Below are positions 1-11,080 of a DNA stretch of 64,000 bases, piece after piece (the first letter of the stretch is position 1; every line of letters starts with the position of its first letter). The DNA is from Verpa conica (lineage: Eukaryota; Ascomycota; Pezizomycetes; Pezizales; Morchellaceae). Position numbers and translations under genes: made by a program. Where the stretch lies: contig JAUFSD010000023.1 in the NCBI GenBank assembly GCA_033030425.1, positions 620,001 through 684,000 on the forward strand. Reading direction: 5' to 3'. The notes under the pieces were generated by a model, which saw only the letters and a list, made by a program, of their open reading frames with translations, made no database searches and had not been told where the DNA came from.

Positions 1-354
1 AGTGTCGATCGACCACAACCAGTTCGTCATTAATGGCTACTCGTATCAATCCAACTACGGTGCAGGTATGCGTATTTTAGATGTGTCTGGGGTCCCGCAG
101 GACCCGACTGGTGGAAACATCAAGGAAGTCGCGTTTATTGACAGTAAGTTCCCTTTCAAACAATAGCAAGTATAGTCTAACGGGTATTAGTTTTCCCCGA
201 TGATGACGCTTCGCCTGCTGCTGCGTTCATGGGTACTTGGGGTTCATATGGATACTTTGCATCGGGTCACATCATTATCAACACCTACGACAGGGGCGTT
301 TTTGTCGTCAAGAGGAGCAAAAAGGTTGTTGGGGGCTTTCGTGCCGAGTTCTAA
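1..354 (+). CDS. C-terminal end of a choice-of-anchor B (LVIVD-repeat) family protein, partial
   Basis: Only the last part of this gene is inside the window. Exon 1 (to 143, frame starting at base 2) encodes a segment around YQSNYGAGMRILDVSG, and exon 2 (191-354) encodes FPDDDASPAAAFMGTWGSYG and then YDRGVFVVKR before a TAA stop at 352-354. The intron 144-190 has GTAAGT and TAG ends and splits a codon after its first base. The alternation of 'GMRILDVS' and 'RGVFVVK' strands, and the 'FP.DD...F.G.WGSYGYF.SG' segment, is what I know from LVIVD beta-propeller proteins called choice-of-anchor B in fungi and bacteria. These are usually secreted or surface proteins. The N-terminal signal that would confirm export lies upstream of the window, so location and partner are unknown. 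Confidence 0.75.
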
Positions 355-604
355 GCGCTTGATGTATTTTACACAGTTTAAAAGAAATCTACAGACTATA
401 TAGCTATGGCAAATCTTATGGGCAAAAAACAGTGACAAGAGCTTAATATGAAAATCATAAGGGTATACAAAGGAAGTGTTCAAGAGGTATCTAGTCAAGC
501 TTCTGGAATTAGAATTCATTCTGTATATATATAATATAAAATATAGTGAAATTGAATGCCGATAGTTCTAGGTCCAAAGACACCATTATTTACGCACAAA
601 AAAA

Positions 605-2515
605 TCAATCATATCGTGCTCCCTCCCGAATTGGCAACTCCTCCTCCTCCTCGATCCCTATACCCGCGTGATATGCCTCATACCCCATCAACTTATCACC
701 ACCCACGGTATAAGCCGGTAGCTCCCCAAACTTTAGTCTCACCTTCCCAAGCTTCTCTGGTAAAGGACTTCCACCCAGGCACCAACCCGCAAACGTCTCA
801 TCAAGTTTCGTATTCCGTGTTGTAAGCAATATGGTGGAAAAGGAGGCGTCGCTTGCCACACCATTCTCCTTAAGAGCTATAATCCCTAATACTACCACAA
901 AACTAGAAATCCCCATGGCAATCGAATATATGACAATCAGAATAAGTGGTTTGTATTGATATATATTTTGTGTTTGAGTTACGAAGCAGTTCGCTGTCGT
1001 GTTGACGGTATTGATAAGGAGGGGGTAGGCAAGCAATGAGACTGCCATCTTGTACGACATTTCTTGGATGGCTGGGCCTAAGGGACTAACTGTCTCATAA
1101 TCCTTATTTCCTACCAGTGACGTTGAACTGACTTTCGTGCCCTCATGTTCGTAGACTAGAGCCCCGTCTTCCGTGGTGTTAGGCAAGGTATACAAATACC
1201 ACCTACCATCCAGCAAATCGAAGATTGTGTCGAAAAGTGCCCAACTAGCCCCACTATCGTAGCCTTTGTTGAGAGAGGTAAAGTCTTTATAATCGTCCGT
1301 GACAGCGCTGGTAATATTTACCGAGGTTATGATAGGCTCCTGTAATAGATGACTACTAAGGACCTGCGTAATATTGTATTGTGCGACGGAGGCCTGGCAT
1401 ATGTAGCCCTGCCCCCTACGACATACCACGCGGCTATCTGGCCCATCTGGTACGGTTTGAAAGACCCAAAACTTCGTCGGAGACAGGCGTGATGCAAGGA
1501 ATATGGGAATGAAGGCATCGGAAAACTCGGAGCTATTGCTCTGGGGGTTGTCGCATTGAGAAAAGCCGTAGCTAGTATTAGATAGAACACCAGGCAATAT
1601 TGATGGGTCTACTTCTGTACAGTTGACTGCCGGTCCCTCAAATTGAATTGTGTAGGTAAAGACACAGTCTGTGGTACACTCTTTTTCCCATGTTGATTCG
1701 TAGAACTTCGAATCACCTCCGATCGTAATTTTACCTGACAGTGCCGGTATTGTGAAAATCCTTGCGGCTCTAGGGGTGACTCCAAAATAACTGTCATCTT
1801 CTTTTACATCAGTGAGGAAGTTTCCGTAGTCCGTGCTAAGTGCCCTTCTATCGCGATTGAAATCTAAGGACGGTACGGTACAGCTAAAATTAGTCGTTTT
1901 AGATTGTGGCACTACTGAGATAGTACTTGGCGTAAATATCGTCGCAAGTGGGAAAAGTCATTTTACAGCTGCCATAACTGTTGAGACCTTGGCCTTTAAC
2001 ACCATATCGCGGTCAAGAAAGGAGAATAGGTTTGAGGTGGCACCAAACATCGCATCGATGCTCCTCAGGGGAAGAAACCGAGTACGAAGGGTACGCCAGA
2101 GCCACTGATCGCGTGATATCCCCACTACTGCAGCAAATGAGAATCCTAGAAGGTAGGCGAAAGTATTTCCGATACGAACGGTCCATTGTTGATGTTTGGC
2201 TGGGTTTCCATCCTTCATTATGTAGAAAACATGGTGCCCTATAGCACATCCGAGACCGATAATAAACAGGAATAGCAACGAAACAATTTTATACCGATGG
2301 ATACCCCATAAAGCTTCAGAGGGTGGGTCTAGATCTGGTACTGGTGGCGAATTTCCACGACTACCATGCTTTTCGGGGTAATCTAAATCGTCAGGAAGGA
2401 AATCTCCATGATTATCTTGCTTCTCGGGGTAATCTGAATCGTCAGGAAGGAAAAAGGCCTTTTCGCTTTCTTGGAAGGTGGTTAAAGCGTCGTGGAGTGC
2501 TGTATTTTCTGTCAT
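605..2515 (-). pseudogene. Fungal multi-pass membrane protein interrupted by one in-frame TGA
   Basis: The reading frame runs from ATG at 2515 to TGA at 605 with a single in-frame TGA at 1960-1958. The part before the stop (185 codons) has an acidic N-terminus with the motif FLPDD.DYPEK nearly duplicated, then two hydrophobic helices around YKIVSLLFLFIIGLGCAIGH and GNTFAYLLGFSFAAVVGI. The part after it (about 451 codons) is a Cys- and Asn-rich external region followed by a membrane helix (ILIVIYSIAMGISSFVVVLG) and a conserved cytosolic tail. Frame and amino-acid character continue across the stop with no indel. Relatives of this widespread uncharacterised fungal family usually have Trp in the matching place, as I remember them, so TGG to TGA is the simplest reading. 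I found no phase-compatible intron that would remove the stop. It may be a recent pseudogene, a polymorphism, a sequencing error or a read-through gene. No biochemical function is known to me. Confidence 0.7.
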
Positions 2516-5506
2516 CTGTTGAGATATGGATTCTGAGTTGGGACTGTGGAGGGGCTAGCTAGGTGCCTGAAAGTGCTGTAAGAGATATTCCGAAGAAATA
2601 GCTATATATGAGAGATTTACCCTTCCCAATAATGAAGAATAGACTTAAGAAGGACTTTTCGATTTGAAGTCCTAGTTGTCTGGCTCAACACCTTATGATT
2701 AGACTCTTAATTCCTTCCGCAAGTAGCGAATATATTGACCGACAAGTTACAACGCAAGTGTAGAATCGCTGGAGTTACACCGTCTGACACATAAGATCGC
2801 ATTTCGGCCTACGTTTCATGCAGGGCATGTTAAATCATATTGAGGGGTACTGCATACAAACCATATGTATCAGTCCCTCTGTCGAGTAAAATCACCGCAG
2901 AGGGTCGACTTGAACTATAAGCGAGTGGCTCATATAGTAGCGCCTATAGTCCCTTTTAGACTAATACTTCTATACCTTATAGCCCTCCAACGTGGACCCA
3001 GATATCCATTCCACAATCCGAGCAAGCAGTAGAATAGGCGATTAAATTAACATGCAGTGCATTTGACTTAAGGCGAGACACATAGCTAAGACACAGTGGA
3101 TAATCTACGTTAGCTTGTTTGTCAGGTGACCTTGAGAATACCTATAGATTCTCCATAAGTACTCAGTGCCATAGAATAGATATAAGGGTTAATCATATTA
3201 TTCATATGCTCTTCTACACTTCTTTACCCTAGGCTAAAGCAACTGTGCGAAAAGAATATAGCTTGCGATGGGTACAGACGAATATGGTGGGAGTTAGGTT
3301 TTGTATGTATTATGGCCCATAGTAGAGAACGATCATCAACTGGAACCACTACATCAACTTGCCAGTTGTCGCGGAATTAGCTAGGAGGTCCAATTAGGGT
3401 GCGTCGATCACTTATATCAGGTGAGACATCGCGTAATAGAGAGCACGAGCCGTTCTAGGGTTTACGCCTACACATATCACAGAGGGAAAGCCCCTCTACC
3501 TCAGCTAGGGATAGATTGTAGCGGCACCTAGATTGGAAGACGATCAGCTCACCCTCCACCAGTTGACTCTCTATTGGTTGGTGTTCATCGACAGCAACGA
3601 CTGATTTGGCAGCGAATTCAGCCCTATTTAACCGCCTCCAAATACATTCCAATTAGCCCCAAAAAGGGTACCTATAAATCAGAAACTATCTAATTAAATC
3701 TTCTTTTTTATACTAGCTATATGAGACTCTAAGAGCAGAATCTTGGGCATAGTGGGTACGTTCTACCATAATATGCTTTCATCAGAAAACCTGTAACTAT
3801 TCTTTTATAGAGTCTGGATCTACTATTCCTGTTGGCCCAGGATTAATTAGTTAGCAGAAAATCCAGCGGCTAATTGCCCAAGGCTATAAATTGACTCGTA
3901 TATTATTGATTTTAATCAGGAGCAAAGTGAGTTTTTAGGAAACTCTCACCAACATAACATGAGGGAACTTATTAAATGAGCTGTGTCATCATAAATAGCT
4001 AATTAGTACAGATTATGTGATATAAAAAGATATACTAAGACATTTTTAACCATACGTACTCTCCCCCCATGTCCTCCCTTCACTCTCCAAATTCCACCTC
4101 CCCCAGAAATGAATTTACCCGCGCCGATGTCAGAATACGCCAATTTCTCTTCCTTCACCAGTCCCCACTGGCAGGAGAGTTTGTACGCGACATAATATAG
4201 AAGGTCTGTTCTAGAACAAACACAACTACCTTCGGAGTAATATCTCCCTCGCCATCAAACCTCTTACTCCTCCACACATTCGCATTCAGTCCAGTCTTCA
4301 CAAACTTGTATTCATATTCATATATTAAAACTCCATGCATCACAGTCCTATTTGCATCATTTCCTTACTTCTCACTCGTGCACACCGTATAGCCCAACTA
4401 CGCCCTAGCGGATTCTAATCTTTCATCGAAATTTTCCCACATACCATGAGGCAATAAAAAAGGCATCGGATCAGGGTTTCAGAAGCACCACAAAGAATGT
4501 CGATGCCGTAGTTAATCCTCTTGAGTACTGTCGACCGGTTTCTGGTCGAAGTAGGAGATCGTGAACTCCGTAAAAAAAAAAACTCTAGTCTGTCGGAGGA
4601 AAGACTTTTCGAGAGCTTGAGTCGCTTGAATGTAGGTAAAAGACACTTTCATATCACAGGTTCTGCGGCTCGATATTCAGAGTGAAACCGGGCCCGGGGG
4701 AGAGAAGTACTGCTAGCTAGCTAGTCGAAGAACTCTTTTGTTGTAGGACCTAAATGGTATCTCTGTATATGATGGCATTCTCTGTCCCATTATAATTCGT
4801 TCAGTGATCAAAGATAATTTAGTAGGTCGGCCCCACTACCCGCGCTGACGGATAAAGGCCATTGGCAACTATGCCAGAACACTCTGGTGAATACCAACGG
4901 AGTCATCCAGAGTAGTTTATGGTGGTGTAAGCCCACATGTACTAGTTAAAGAATAAAGGTATAGGTAACAGGTGGTTTCAGGGTAGATCAGGCTGTATAT
5001 ATAGGGAATAGAAAATTTTATAAGGGGGCTCCCGCTGAGTAAGGCCGAGTGACAGCTTGTGAGTTGCCGAGGCTACCACATACCAGCCGAGAGAGGTAAT
5101 GATCTAGTACTCCCGGCAGGCAATAAGTACCCAGAGATTCAGGCCTCTGATAAGAAATATCTATTAGATACAGACGCATCTCTATGCAAAGAATACCTGT
5201 TCATTAGTGAGAGTACTCGCCTGGATTTCCAGGTATTTATTGCCCACTCCAGGTATATTAAAATGAGGCACTCAAAAATCGTCTTAGAATCCAAAATCAC
5301 ACCAGCTAGCTCCTAGGATGCTCATATTATATTTATAATTCATACAATTATCTGAGGGAATACTACTACTGTTGAGAAATAGATATGACTACATGTATTG
5401 TAACAAAGACGCAAATCGGAGTAACACCTTATGAGAATCCGAACTACAATATGACTAGCGTATAGCTTAGAAGAATCTAGTGGTTATAACAGGGAGCCTA
5501 CAACAA
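2516..5506. other. Gene-poor AT-rich stretch
   Basis: I see no convincing gene in these 3 kb. Stop codons are dense in all frames and simple A/T runs are common. A short minus-strand frame at 3652-3455 ends in CDMCRRKP, which could be a worn zinc-binding tail, but it has no other support. A decayed dispersed repeat lies at 5142-5250 and is listed separately. Confidence 0.6.
5142..5250 (+). repeat. Decayed dispersed repeat, copy A
   Basis: About 105 bases here resemble the minus strand of 41665-41560. Both copies share the core GAAATATCTATT and the order of several blocks, with many differences that are transitions. This looks like two old, RIP-worn copies of one mobile-element fragment. A weak reading frame passes through both, with KYLLD followed by a CK pair, but neither copy is a gene. 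Confidence 0.55.
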
Positions 5507-5578
5507 TCCGATGTGGTGTAACGGTTAGCATCGCTCGCTTTCACCGAGCAGATCGGGGTTCGATTCCCCGCATCGGAG
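5507..5578 (+). tRNA. tRNA-Glu (anticodon TTC)
   Basis: A complete 72-base cloverleaf with no intron. The acceptor arm TCCGATG (5507-5513) pairs perfectly with CATCGGA (5571-5577), with G as discriminator base. The anticodon loop reads CTTTCAC with TTC in the anticodon position, flanked by pairing CTCG/CGAG bases. The T arm is CGGGG-TTCGATT-CCCCG. It decodes GAA and GAG (with wobble). A T-rich tract downstream (from 5584) would suit Pol III termination. No genes flank it within 700 bases. Confidence 0.96.
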
Positions 5579-6327
5579 TAAATCTTTTTCTTTATCTTCC
5601 TGGGGCCTCCCACAAACCCCTCTGTCACAATCCTTTACCTCCTCGAAGAAGAGTGTGCTAGAGATTTATACTAACACCTCTAGGTCACTGAGATCAAATA
5701 ACCAGTGCTATAAGAGGCCTGAAGTGAAATGAAGTCAGTAGAACTAGAACACATCAGGTACCCACAATCTCTCTCGGTGATATAATATGGGTAGATTACT
5801 GGATTTATACCTTATGAGATACAACTCGGCCTATATTAGGCAATATGAGGATATTGAACTTCACACAGTAGTTGCTATTCTATATCAGGGGGTTTTATGT
5901 ACGAGTGACCAGTCATGATCCTTTTCAGACCCTCTTTTAAACTCTAGAAGACGTACCTATTTAAATAGAGAAAACATTCCTAATTTATTTGATGCTTTGT
6001 TTTTGAATATAAAAATAACTGAAGTAATTCAATACTACCGCCTCTCCAACTCATACACATAAACCAAACCATACACATTACCATGACCAGCGTCACAACG
6101 TCGTGGAATACCCACATTATACACCACTCTCAAACAGGAGAGAAAACAAAGAGAATGAGAGAAAAAAACTTTAAAAACACAGTCCAACGCCAGAAAGGAA
6201 AAACGCTCAAGCTATTTTTGTTTATCAAATGTCCCAAACGTCCCATCCCCAATACACAAAGAAAATACCATCAAACATCCCAATCAACAGTTTTGTACAA
6301 ACACTCCATCGCCAAACCTAATCCCCA
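5579..6327. other. Intergenic region between tRNA-Glu and the cdc6 3' end
   Basis: After the T-rich tract behind the tRNA, the sequence is AT-rich and holds no supported gene. The open frame at 6083-6331 on the plus strand has low-complexity, Lys/Thr/His-rich content and probably lies in the 3' untranslated region of the gene transcribed on the other strand. Confidence 0.55.
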
Positions 6328-8309
6328 CTAAGCATCAAACAACCTAGTCAAAATAGGTCCAACTTCCGCCACCGCTGTGAGTAGGTCCATCTCCCTCACA
6401 CAAGCGCTAATCCTCCCCTCTTCTGAAATACCCTTCTTCTTTTTGCTTGGTGTACCCAAAGAGGCGCCCCCTCCCACGGCACTAATGACCCCCGCTACAT
6501 CGAGAGATGTCAGCACGTCTCTGAACTCAGTATTTGTGAGTGGGTGTAGGAGGCGTTCGCGTTTACAAACTGCGGCATAGGCTTCGAATAGCTGGCGGAC
6601 AGTGACACTGCCGCGCGTCTTCTCGGCTGTAACAAGGACGCAGAGAACTGCTTTCTGCTGGAGATTCAGGGTCTTGACTCGAGAGATAGTAGAACCACCA
6701 AATGAGGCAGCGGAGATCTTGGCGATGTGGGAGAGCATGACCCGAGGGGCTGTCTCGATGGTCAAGGAGGTAAGAGCAGATTTAGGCGCGACTGAGCAGA
6801 GTTTGCGCGGGGTGTTCAAGTTTATACTCTCCACCAGCGGGGCCCGAGGCCCTGGTGATATAATACTCGGCATCTGCTTCTCTAACGGCCTTTGGTTTTC
6901 GTTGTCTACTTCAACAACACTTTCAAGCTGCTTTGCTTCCTTTGCTCGAGTCTCGCTCTCGACAAGCTCAACCGCACGACGGCAGATATCGAACGCTTTT
7001 CGTAGATCACCTGTTGCGGCGGCGACTTTGCGACTCGCAAGCTGAATAGCGGCAGGGTGCATGAATGGTACGAAGTCACCGGGTGTAGAAGTGCCATCAG
7101 GGAGGAGGGAGCGCAGGCGGTTTGTTATTACTGTCGCAATCTGAGGGGCAGTGTATGGGAGGAAAGGGAGGAGCTGTGGTGTGAGGTTGCGGGCTTTGAG
7201 GCGCGGGAGGAACCGGTCCGTTAAATCAAGGGCGTTGGCAATTCCTAGTAAGATGAGCCGGGAGTTTCTAACAAGTGACCACTCAAAGATGCTATAGAGG
7301 ACCTCCTGGTCCTTGGTAAGAAGATGATCAATCTCATCTAATACGACCACAAAAACCTCCTCTGCCTGCTTCTTGGTCTTCTTGGAGATGAACAAAGCCT
7401 CTAGCTCGTCCATGCCAGTTGGAGATGAGAGTTCTTCTCCTTTATAAAATTCCTCAAGCAGTTTGACATAAATGCCCGCGGGGGATTGCATAGTCATGCA
7501 GTTGACATATGCCCTCTTCACATTATCTGCCCTATCCGCTCCCAGGTCTCCCATCACTTCTGTAAGCAGTGCAGACTTCCCACAACCAGGGGGGCCAGAT
7601 ACGTAGAGGCAGCCCCCAGAGCGTGCAGATAGTCGTGGCTCAAGAAATGCAGATAACTGTTTCTTCTCTTCGTCACGACCGATGAGTCGTCCTGGTTCAC
7701 CACTTCGCGAGAAGAGTGTTTTCGCAGTTGTCATGATAGTAGGTGTTGCCGCCGCTTTGGTGGGTGTGGAGAATAATTTCCCAGATCGAGGTGTGATGGG
7801 CTTGCCAATCACAGAGACCCTATGACGCGGGGTAACAGGCTTCTTCACGCTATCCCTATGGCGGGGGGTTTTTGGACATGGTATATCAGCGAATTTTGGG
7901 ACTTCGGTAGTTTTCGACGCTTCTACGGCCATTGCTTTTGAGGATTTGAATATCGTGTTGACTTTCTGGGGTGAAAGTGGTATCCGTGAAACAGAGGTCT
8001 GTGCTTTTTGAGGAGAATTTCGTCGCGGTTTTTTTGGAGTCCGCATTAGTACATCTCCATCTATGTCGATGTTCATAGCGACATGGATTGTATCCTCAAA
8101 GTCGTCAACAGGTTCTTCGTGGATAATAACATCCCCATTTTTTCGCACAGATTTTTTTGCGCGTTGGGCACGGGTTGGTGGTTGTGGAGATGCAACGACT
8201 ACTGGGGAGCGAGTCAGTGATAAATATCACGGAAAAGAAGTTTAAAAAGGAGAGCAAGCCTACCAGCGAATGAGGGAGTAGATCTTGTACGTTTACCGAG
8301 GACAGACAT
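6328..8309 (-). CDS. cdc6: Cdc6/Cdc18 replication licensing AAA+ ATPase
   Basis: Cdc6 loads the MCM2-7 helicase onto ORC-bound origins in G1. The model has two exons: 8309-8264 (starting MSVLGKRTRSTPSFA) and 8201-6328, joined across a 62-base GT...AG intron, giving 639 residues. Visible features in order: an N-terminal basic tail with about seven S/T-P-x-K/R CDK-type sites, including two NSPQK/LSPQK motifs and a threefold TPRHR/TPRSG repeat near residues 127-155; Walker A GPPGCGKS (about 218-225); Walker B VVVLDEID (about 300-307); sensor 1 LLGIANALD; sensor 2 TGDLRKAFD (about 413-421); and a C-terminal winged-helix region. The length matches fungal Cdc6/Cdc18 rather than Orc1, as no BAH domain is present. 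The CDK sites imply the usual phospho-control of stability. Two MCB elements lie 213-280 bases upstream. Confidence 0.93.
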
Positions 8310-8521
8310 GGTGATGATGCTCGGTAATAGGGGGAAATAATTATTGATGAAAGAGCGTGATTAAACAAGAATCGATTCCTTAATGAATGAATGCAAATAT
8401 GCGATGGAATGCTGGGTATGATGAGCCAGAAGTGGAGGTTGAAGGTGGAGGTTGGAGATATGGAAATCGGCTGAGCGGGAACCAGGATGCGCGTGAAAGG
8501 AGATGACTCGTTGCTAGAGGA

Positions 8522-8589
8522 ACGCGTCGGAAGGGGAGTCTTGGCGGGCAAATTCGCGTTTTTAAATGACCTTGGCAGACAAGACGCGT
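8522..8589. promoter_or_regulatory. Pair of MCB (ACGCGT) elements in the cdc6 promoter
   Basis: ACGCGT occurs at 8522-8527 and 8584-8589, which is 213 and 275 bases upstream of the cdc6 start codon. Between them is TTGGCGGGC (8541-8549), which resembles an E2F site, and just beyond is CGCGAAAAG (8604-8612). ACGCGT is the established binding site of the MBF (Mbp1-Swi6 type) G1/S factor, and cdc18/CDC6 is a classical MBF target in yeasts. Binding here is inferred from sequence only. Confidence 0.7.
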
Positions 8590-9124
8590 AGATTGGGAAG
8601 TGCAACGCGAAAAGAGATGCAATGCGAGGGATGACTGCATGAGTGGAGAAATCTGCGCGTCTTAACCTGAGTTGATTTTCCCACAATACTACGGTCTGCC
8701 TTTAACTAGAGTCCATTGTATGATCCAGTCCACCTCTTGCTATTTGCTCTGATGTCTCGTATTATCTTCCGAAACAGGTCTCTGAAACGCGACCTCAGGG
8801 ACGTGTCTAACGCGCCACGAGATGTTTGAGAAATAAGGGACCCCACGACAACCACTTTAAGCACACTATGTGACTACACCCACATTAACGGGTTCTCTTA
8901 GCCTTCAACTGTATGCCACCTAACTTAAACTTGAATTCGTTTCTGCTATCAGCCATCCCACTACTACAATCATTGACATTAGTCTCTTTCTGTTATGTCC
9001 ACAAGATATCACTCGTCTGTGTCACCTATTCAAGGACCACCCCATTCTTGTACATACTTCAAATTTGAATATCCGCCTATTCTATATAAACCCCCCATTA
9101 TTTAATACACCATACCATCTCTAG
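8590..9124. other. Intergenic region upstream of cdc6
   Basis: No gene is visible. The sequence becomes AT-rich beyond 8700 and carries no repeat that I can recognise. It separates the cdc6 promoter from the 3' end of the next minus-strand gene. Confidence 0.5.
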
Positions 9125-9490
9125 CTAGAGAGGCACATCATCAAACCCCCTCCCGAACTTGGTCCCATGCCCCACCGTCCCTGTACCCCGCTCCAGGCTC
9201 GGGAAGAAATCACTCTGGATCTCCTCCTTCAGCGGTGCAAATACTTTGCCTGTGTAGAGCAGAAACAACAAGAAAATAAGTGCGATAAATGCGCATGCAG
9301 ACATGGAAAGTACAACCGCCTCCTCTGTGCCCTTGAGACATACCAGCGAGAAGACGAGTGTCGCAATATCGAGAACTAGAAAAAAAATAACAAATATGAT
9401 GGCCAATGTGTTATGATTACTTTTGCTCTTGAGGTATGGAGGGAACGGAGGTTTAAGGAAGGTGAATGTAGGGAGAGAAAGCGAGAGCAT
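9125..9490 (-). CDS. Small two-helix membrane protein, hypothetical
   Basis: A 121-residue protein starting at ATG 9490 (MLSLSLPTFTF). It has two strongly hydrophobic helices, around TLAIIFVIFFLVLDIATLVF and SMSACAFIALIFLLFLLY, with a short loop between them and a Gly-rich tail ending FDDVPL. The same frame is open 25 codons further upstream, but that extension is a lysine run encoded by a poly-A tract (about 20 T on the plus strand, 9541-9558). It is more likely untranslated leader, so I chose the inner start. I recognise no family. The helix pair with charged ends argues for a real membrane protein over chance, but the support is modest. Confidence 0.45.
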   Translation of the reverse strand: MLSLSLPTFTFLKPPFPPYLKSKSNHNTLAIIFVIFFLVLDIATLVFSLVCLKGTEEAVVLSMSACAFIALIFLLFLLYTGKVFAPLKEEIQSDFFPSLERGTGTVGHGTKFGRGFDDVPL

Positions 9491-10552
9491 GTTTAGAGAT
9501 TTGTGGTTTTCTTCGAGTTTTGTTTTGGTTTTTTTTGGTCTTTTTTTTTTTTTTTTTTGGCGCACAAGGTAACCTTTTTAAGTGTATGGTTATTTTCAAA
9601 CCTTCTATCGATTCAAAGGAGCAAGAGTTACCTCTCTATGTAATCTCTTATCCCAAGAATCTTGAATCAACCTCTCCCACCACGCCCACGTAATATCTAC
9701 CCTGATACGCTGTGTTTATCCACAAACATAATAGTTAAACCTGTGGCAGCTGTCATCATAAGCCATGAAAAGCCACAAAAAAGTTCAATGTCTTAGGGGT
9801 TGAGAATGTAGTTCATGTCCCTCTAGCGCCGTTAGGGTTAACATTTTTCTTTGTTCGTCCCAGCTATATTAAGAACAACCCCTCCCACTGAAGTAGAGAA
9901 AAGCCCCTCGCCTATTCTGACTTGTATTCCATCTAGCCCCTTGCCCTAGGGTAATACATCGTACCCTATTTTCCTACAAGGTATTTCCCGCGGGGGTTAA
10001 TAATCTTATCGTCACTTTATAGGCATAGCTTCCAGAGGCCAGTTACCCCGAATGCAAAATACCTTCGACAAATTGATCGATCTGCGAGACGAGTACTCTG
10101 CGCTCTATTCCAGCTATATATGACCGTTCCAAGGGATATTAAATAGATCTACGGCAGCACGAGTGATATATTATGATTGTACTCGCTCTCAGTCTTGGCG
10201 ATAACTCTGTCACTAAACACCAGCACCGAGAAGAATAACAGCAGTGTCGATCTAGCTAGTAAGTATATTATAAAGCGATAACACAACTATAAGAGCCCTA
10301 AGTTCAATAATTGAAATTATTTTTAGTAGAATAAACGCTTCTAACAATTATGGCGGGCGCCAGCGCCCTAATGATAACAATACGCGATACTCGGAGTCAA
10401 GTAAAGACTTCCCCAACACAGCATATAAAATCCGCAGATCATCCCAAAAACCCGCTAAATAGAATGCAAAGAACCAACGAAAATGCAGCAAACATGATAG
10501 CGCTAACTAAAACCGGAGGAGAAGAAAGAGGAAGAAGAAAGAACTCCCAGAA
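9491..10552. other. Intergenic, nothing recognised
   Basis: Apart from the poly-T tract at 9541-9558, I see only AT-rich sequence without long open frames, RNA genes or clear repeats. Confidence 0.5.
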
Positions 10553-11080
10553 TTACACCAGCTTCTCCACTAAATTGGGAACTATCTTCAAATCCAAAGG
10601 TTTGGCCTTACACCTTCGGTACGCATTTATACAAATCAAGAGCGTTGTTCCTCTACAGGTGATTCGTGGCTTCTGAACTTTGCAGGTATCTCTTGAGATG
10701 ATATTTACAGGGCGTTCCCGTAGCACCCCCGGCTTCGGCTTCGTTTTCGGCTTCGGTTTCGACTTCTGTTTCTGTTTCTGTTTCGGCTGGGTATGGGGGA
10801 TCTCAAGAGCTGATTTGACAGTGCTCATGAGCTGTCTAATATACATCTCTGCTTCATCGGCCTCGTTCAGTAGCTCTGTGTCTTCGCCGCGGATGTGTCG
10901 ATGCTCTTGGGCGGCTTTGATAAACGATGTGAGTGTGGAGGTCTCATCTTCCGGTTTGGGTGTGGAGGTATAGTATTCCGATGACTTTATGGCTGCAAAG
11001 TCTTTAGATACCTGTAGTGATGTTGTAGACCTTTTGGGTCTCGATGAGGCGAGGGCTGAAGATCCTTTAGCACGTGCCAT
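10553..11080 (-). CDS. Small basic hypothetical protein with Lys-Pro tail
   Basis: An open frame of 175 residues from ATG 11080 (MARAKGSSALASSRPKRSTT). The N-terminus is basic and Ser-rich. The middle (about 45-90) is acidic and probably helical (ETSTLTSFIKAAQEHRHI, then EADEAEMYIRQLMSTVKSAL). After that comes a low-complexity KQKQKQKSKPKPKTKPKP stretch encoded by an imperfect TTTCGG/TTTCTG-type repeat on the plus strand (10730-10790). The last 50 codons look unlike the rest and may be intron or 3' untranslated sequence: a GTAAAT donor-like site lies just after the VLRERP codons. The composition suits a nuclear or chromatin-associated protein, but I recognise no family and give no function. 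Confidence 0.5.
   Translation of the reverse strand: MARAKGSSALASSRPKRSTTSLQVSKDFAAIKSSEYYTSTPKPEDETSTLTSFIKAAQEHRHIRGEDTELLNEADEAEMYIRQLMSTVKSALEIPHTQPKQKQKQKSKPKPKTKPKPGVLRERPVNIISRDTCKVQKPRITCRGTTLLICINAYRRCKAKPLDLKIVPNLVEKLV

Noticed and set aside
3455..3652. Minus-strand frame ending in CDMCRRKP
   Set aside because: One CxxC pair in 65 codons, with no neighbouring exon or family match, is too little to call a gene.
6377..7045. Plus-strand frames overlapping cdc6
   Set aside because: They are antisense shadows of a well-supported AAA+ coding exon.
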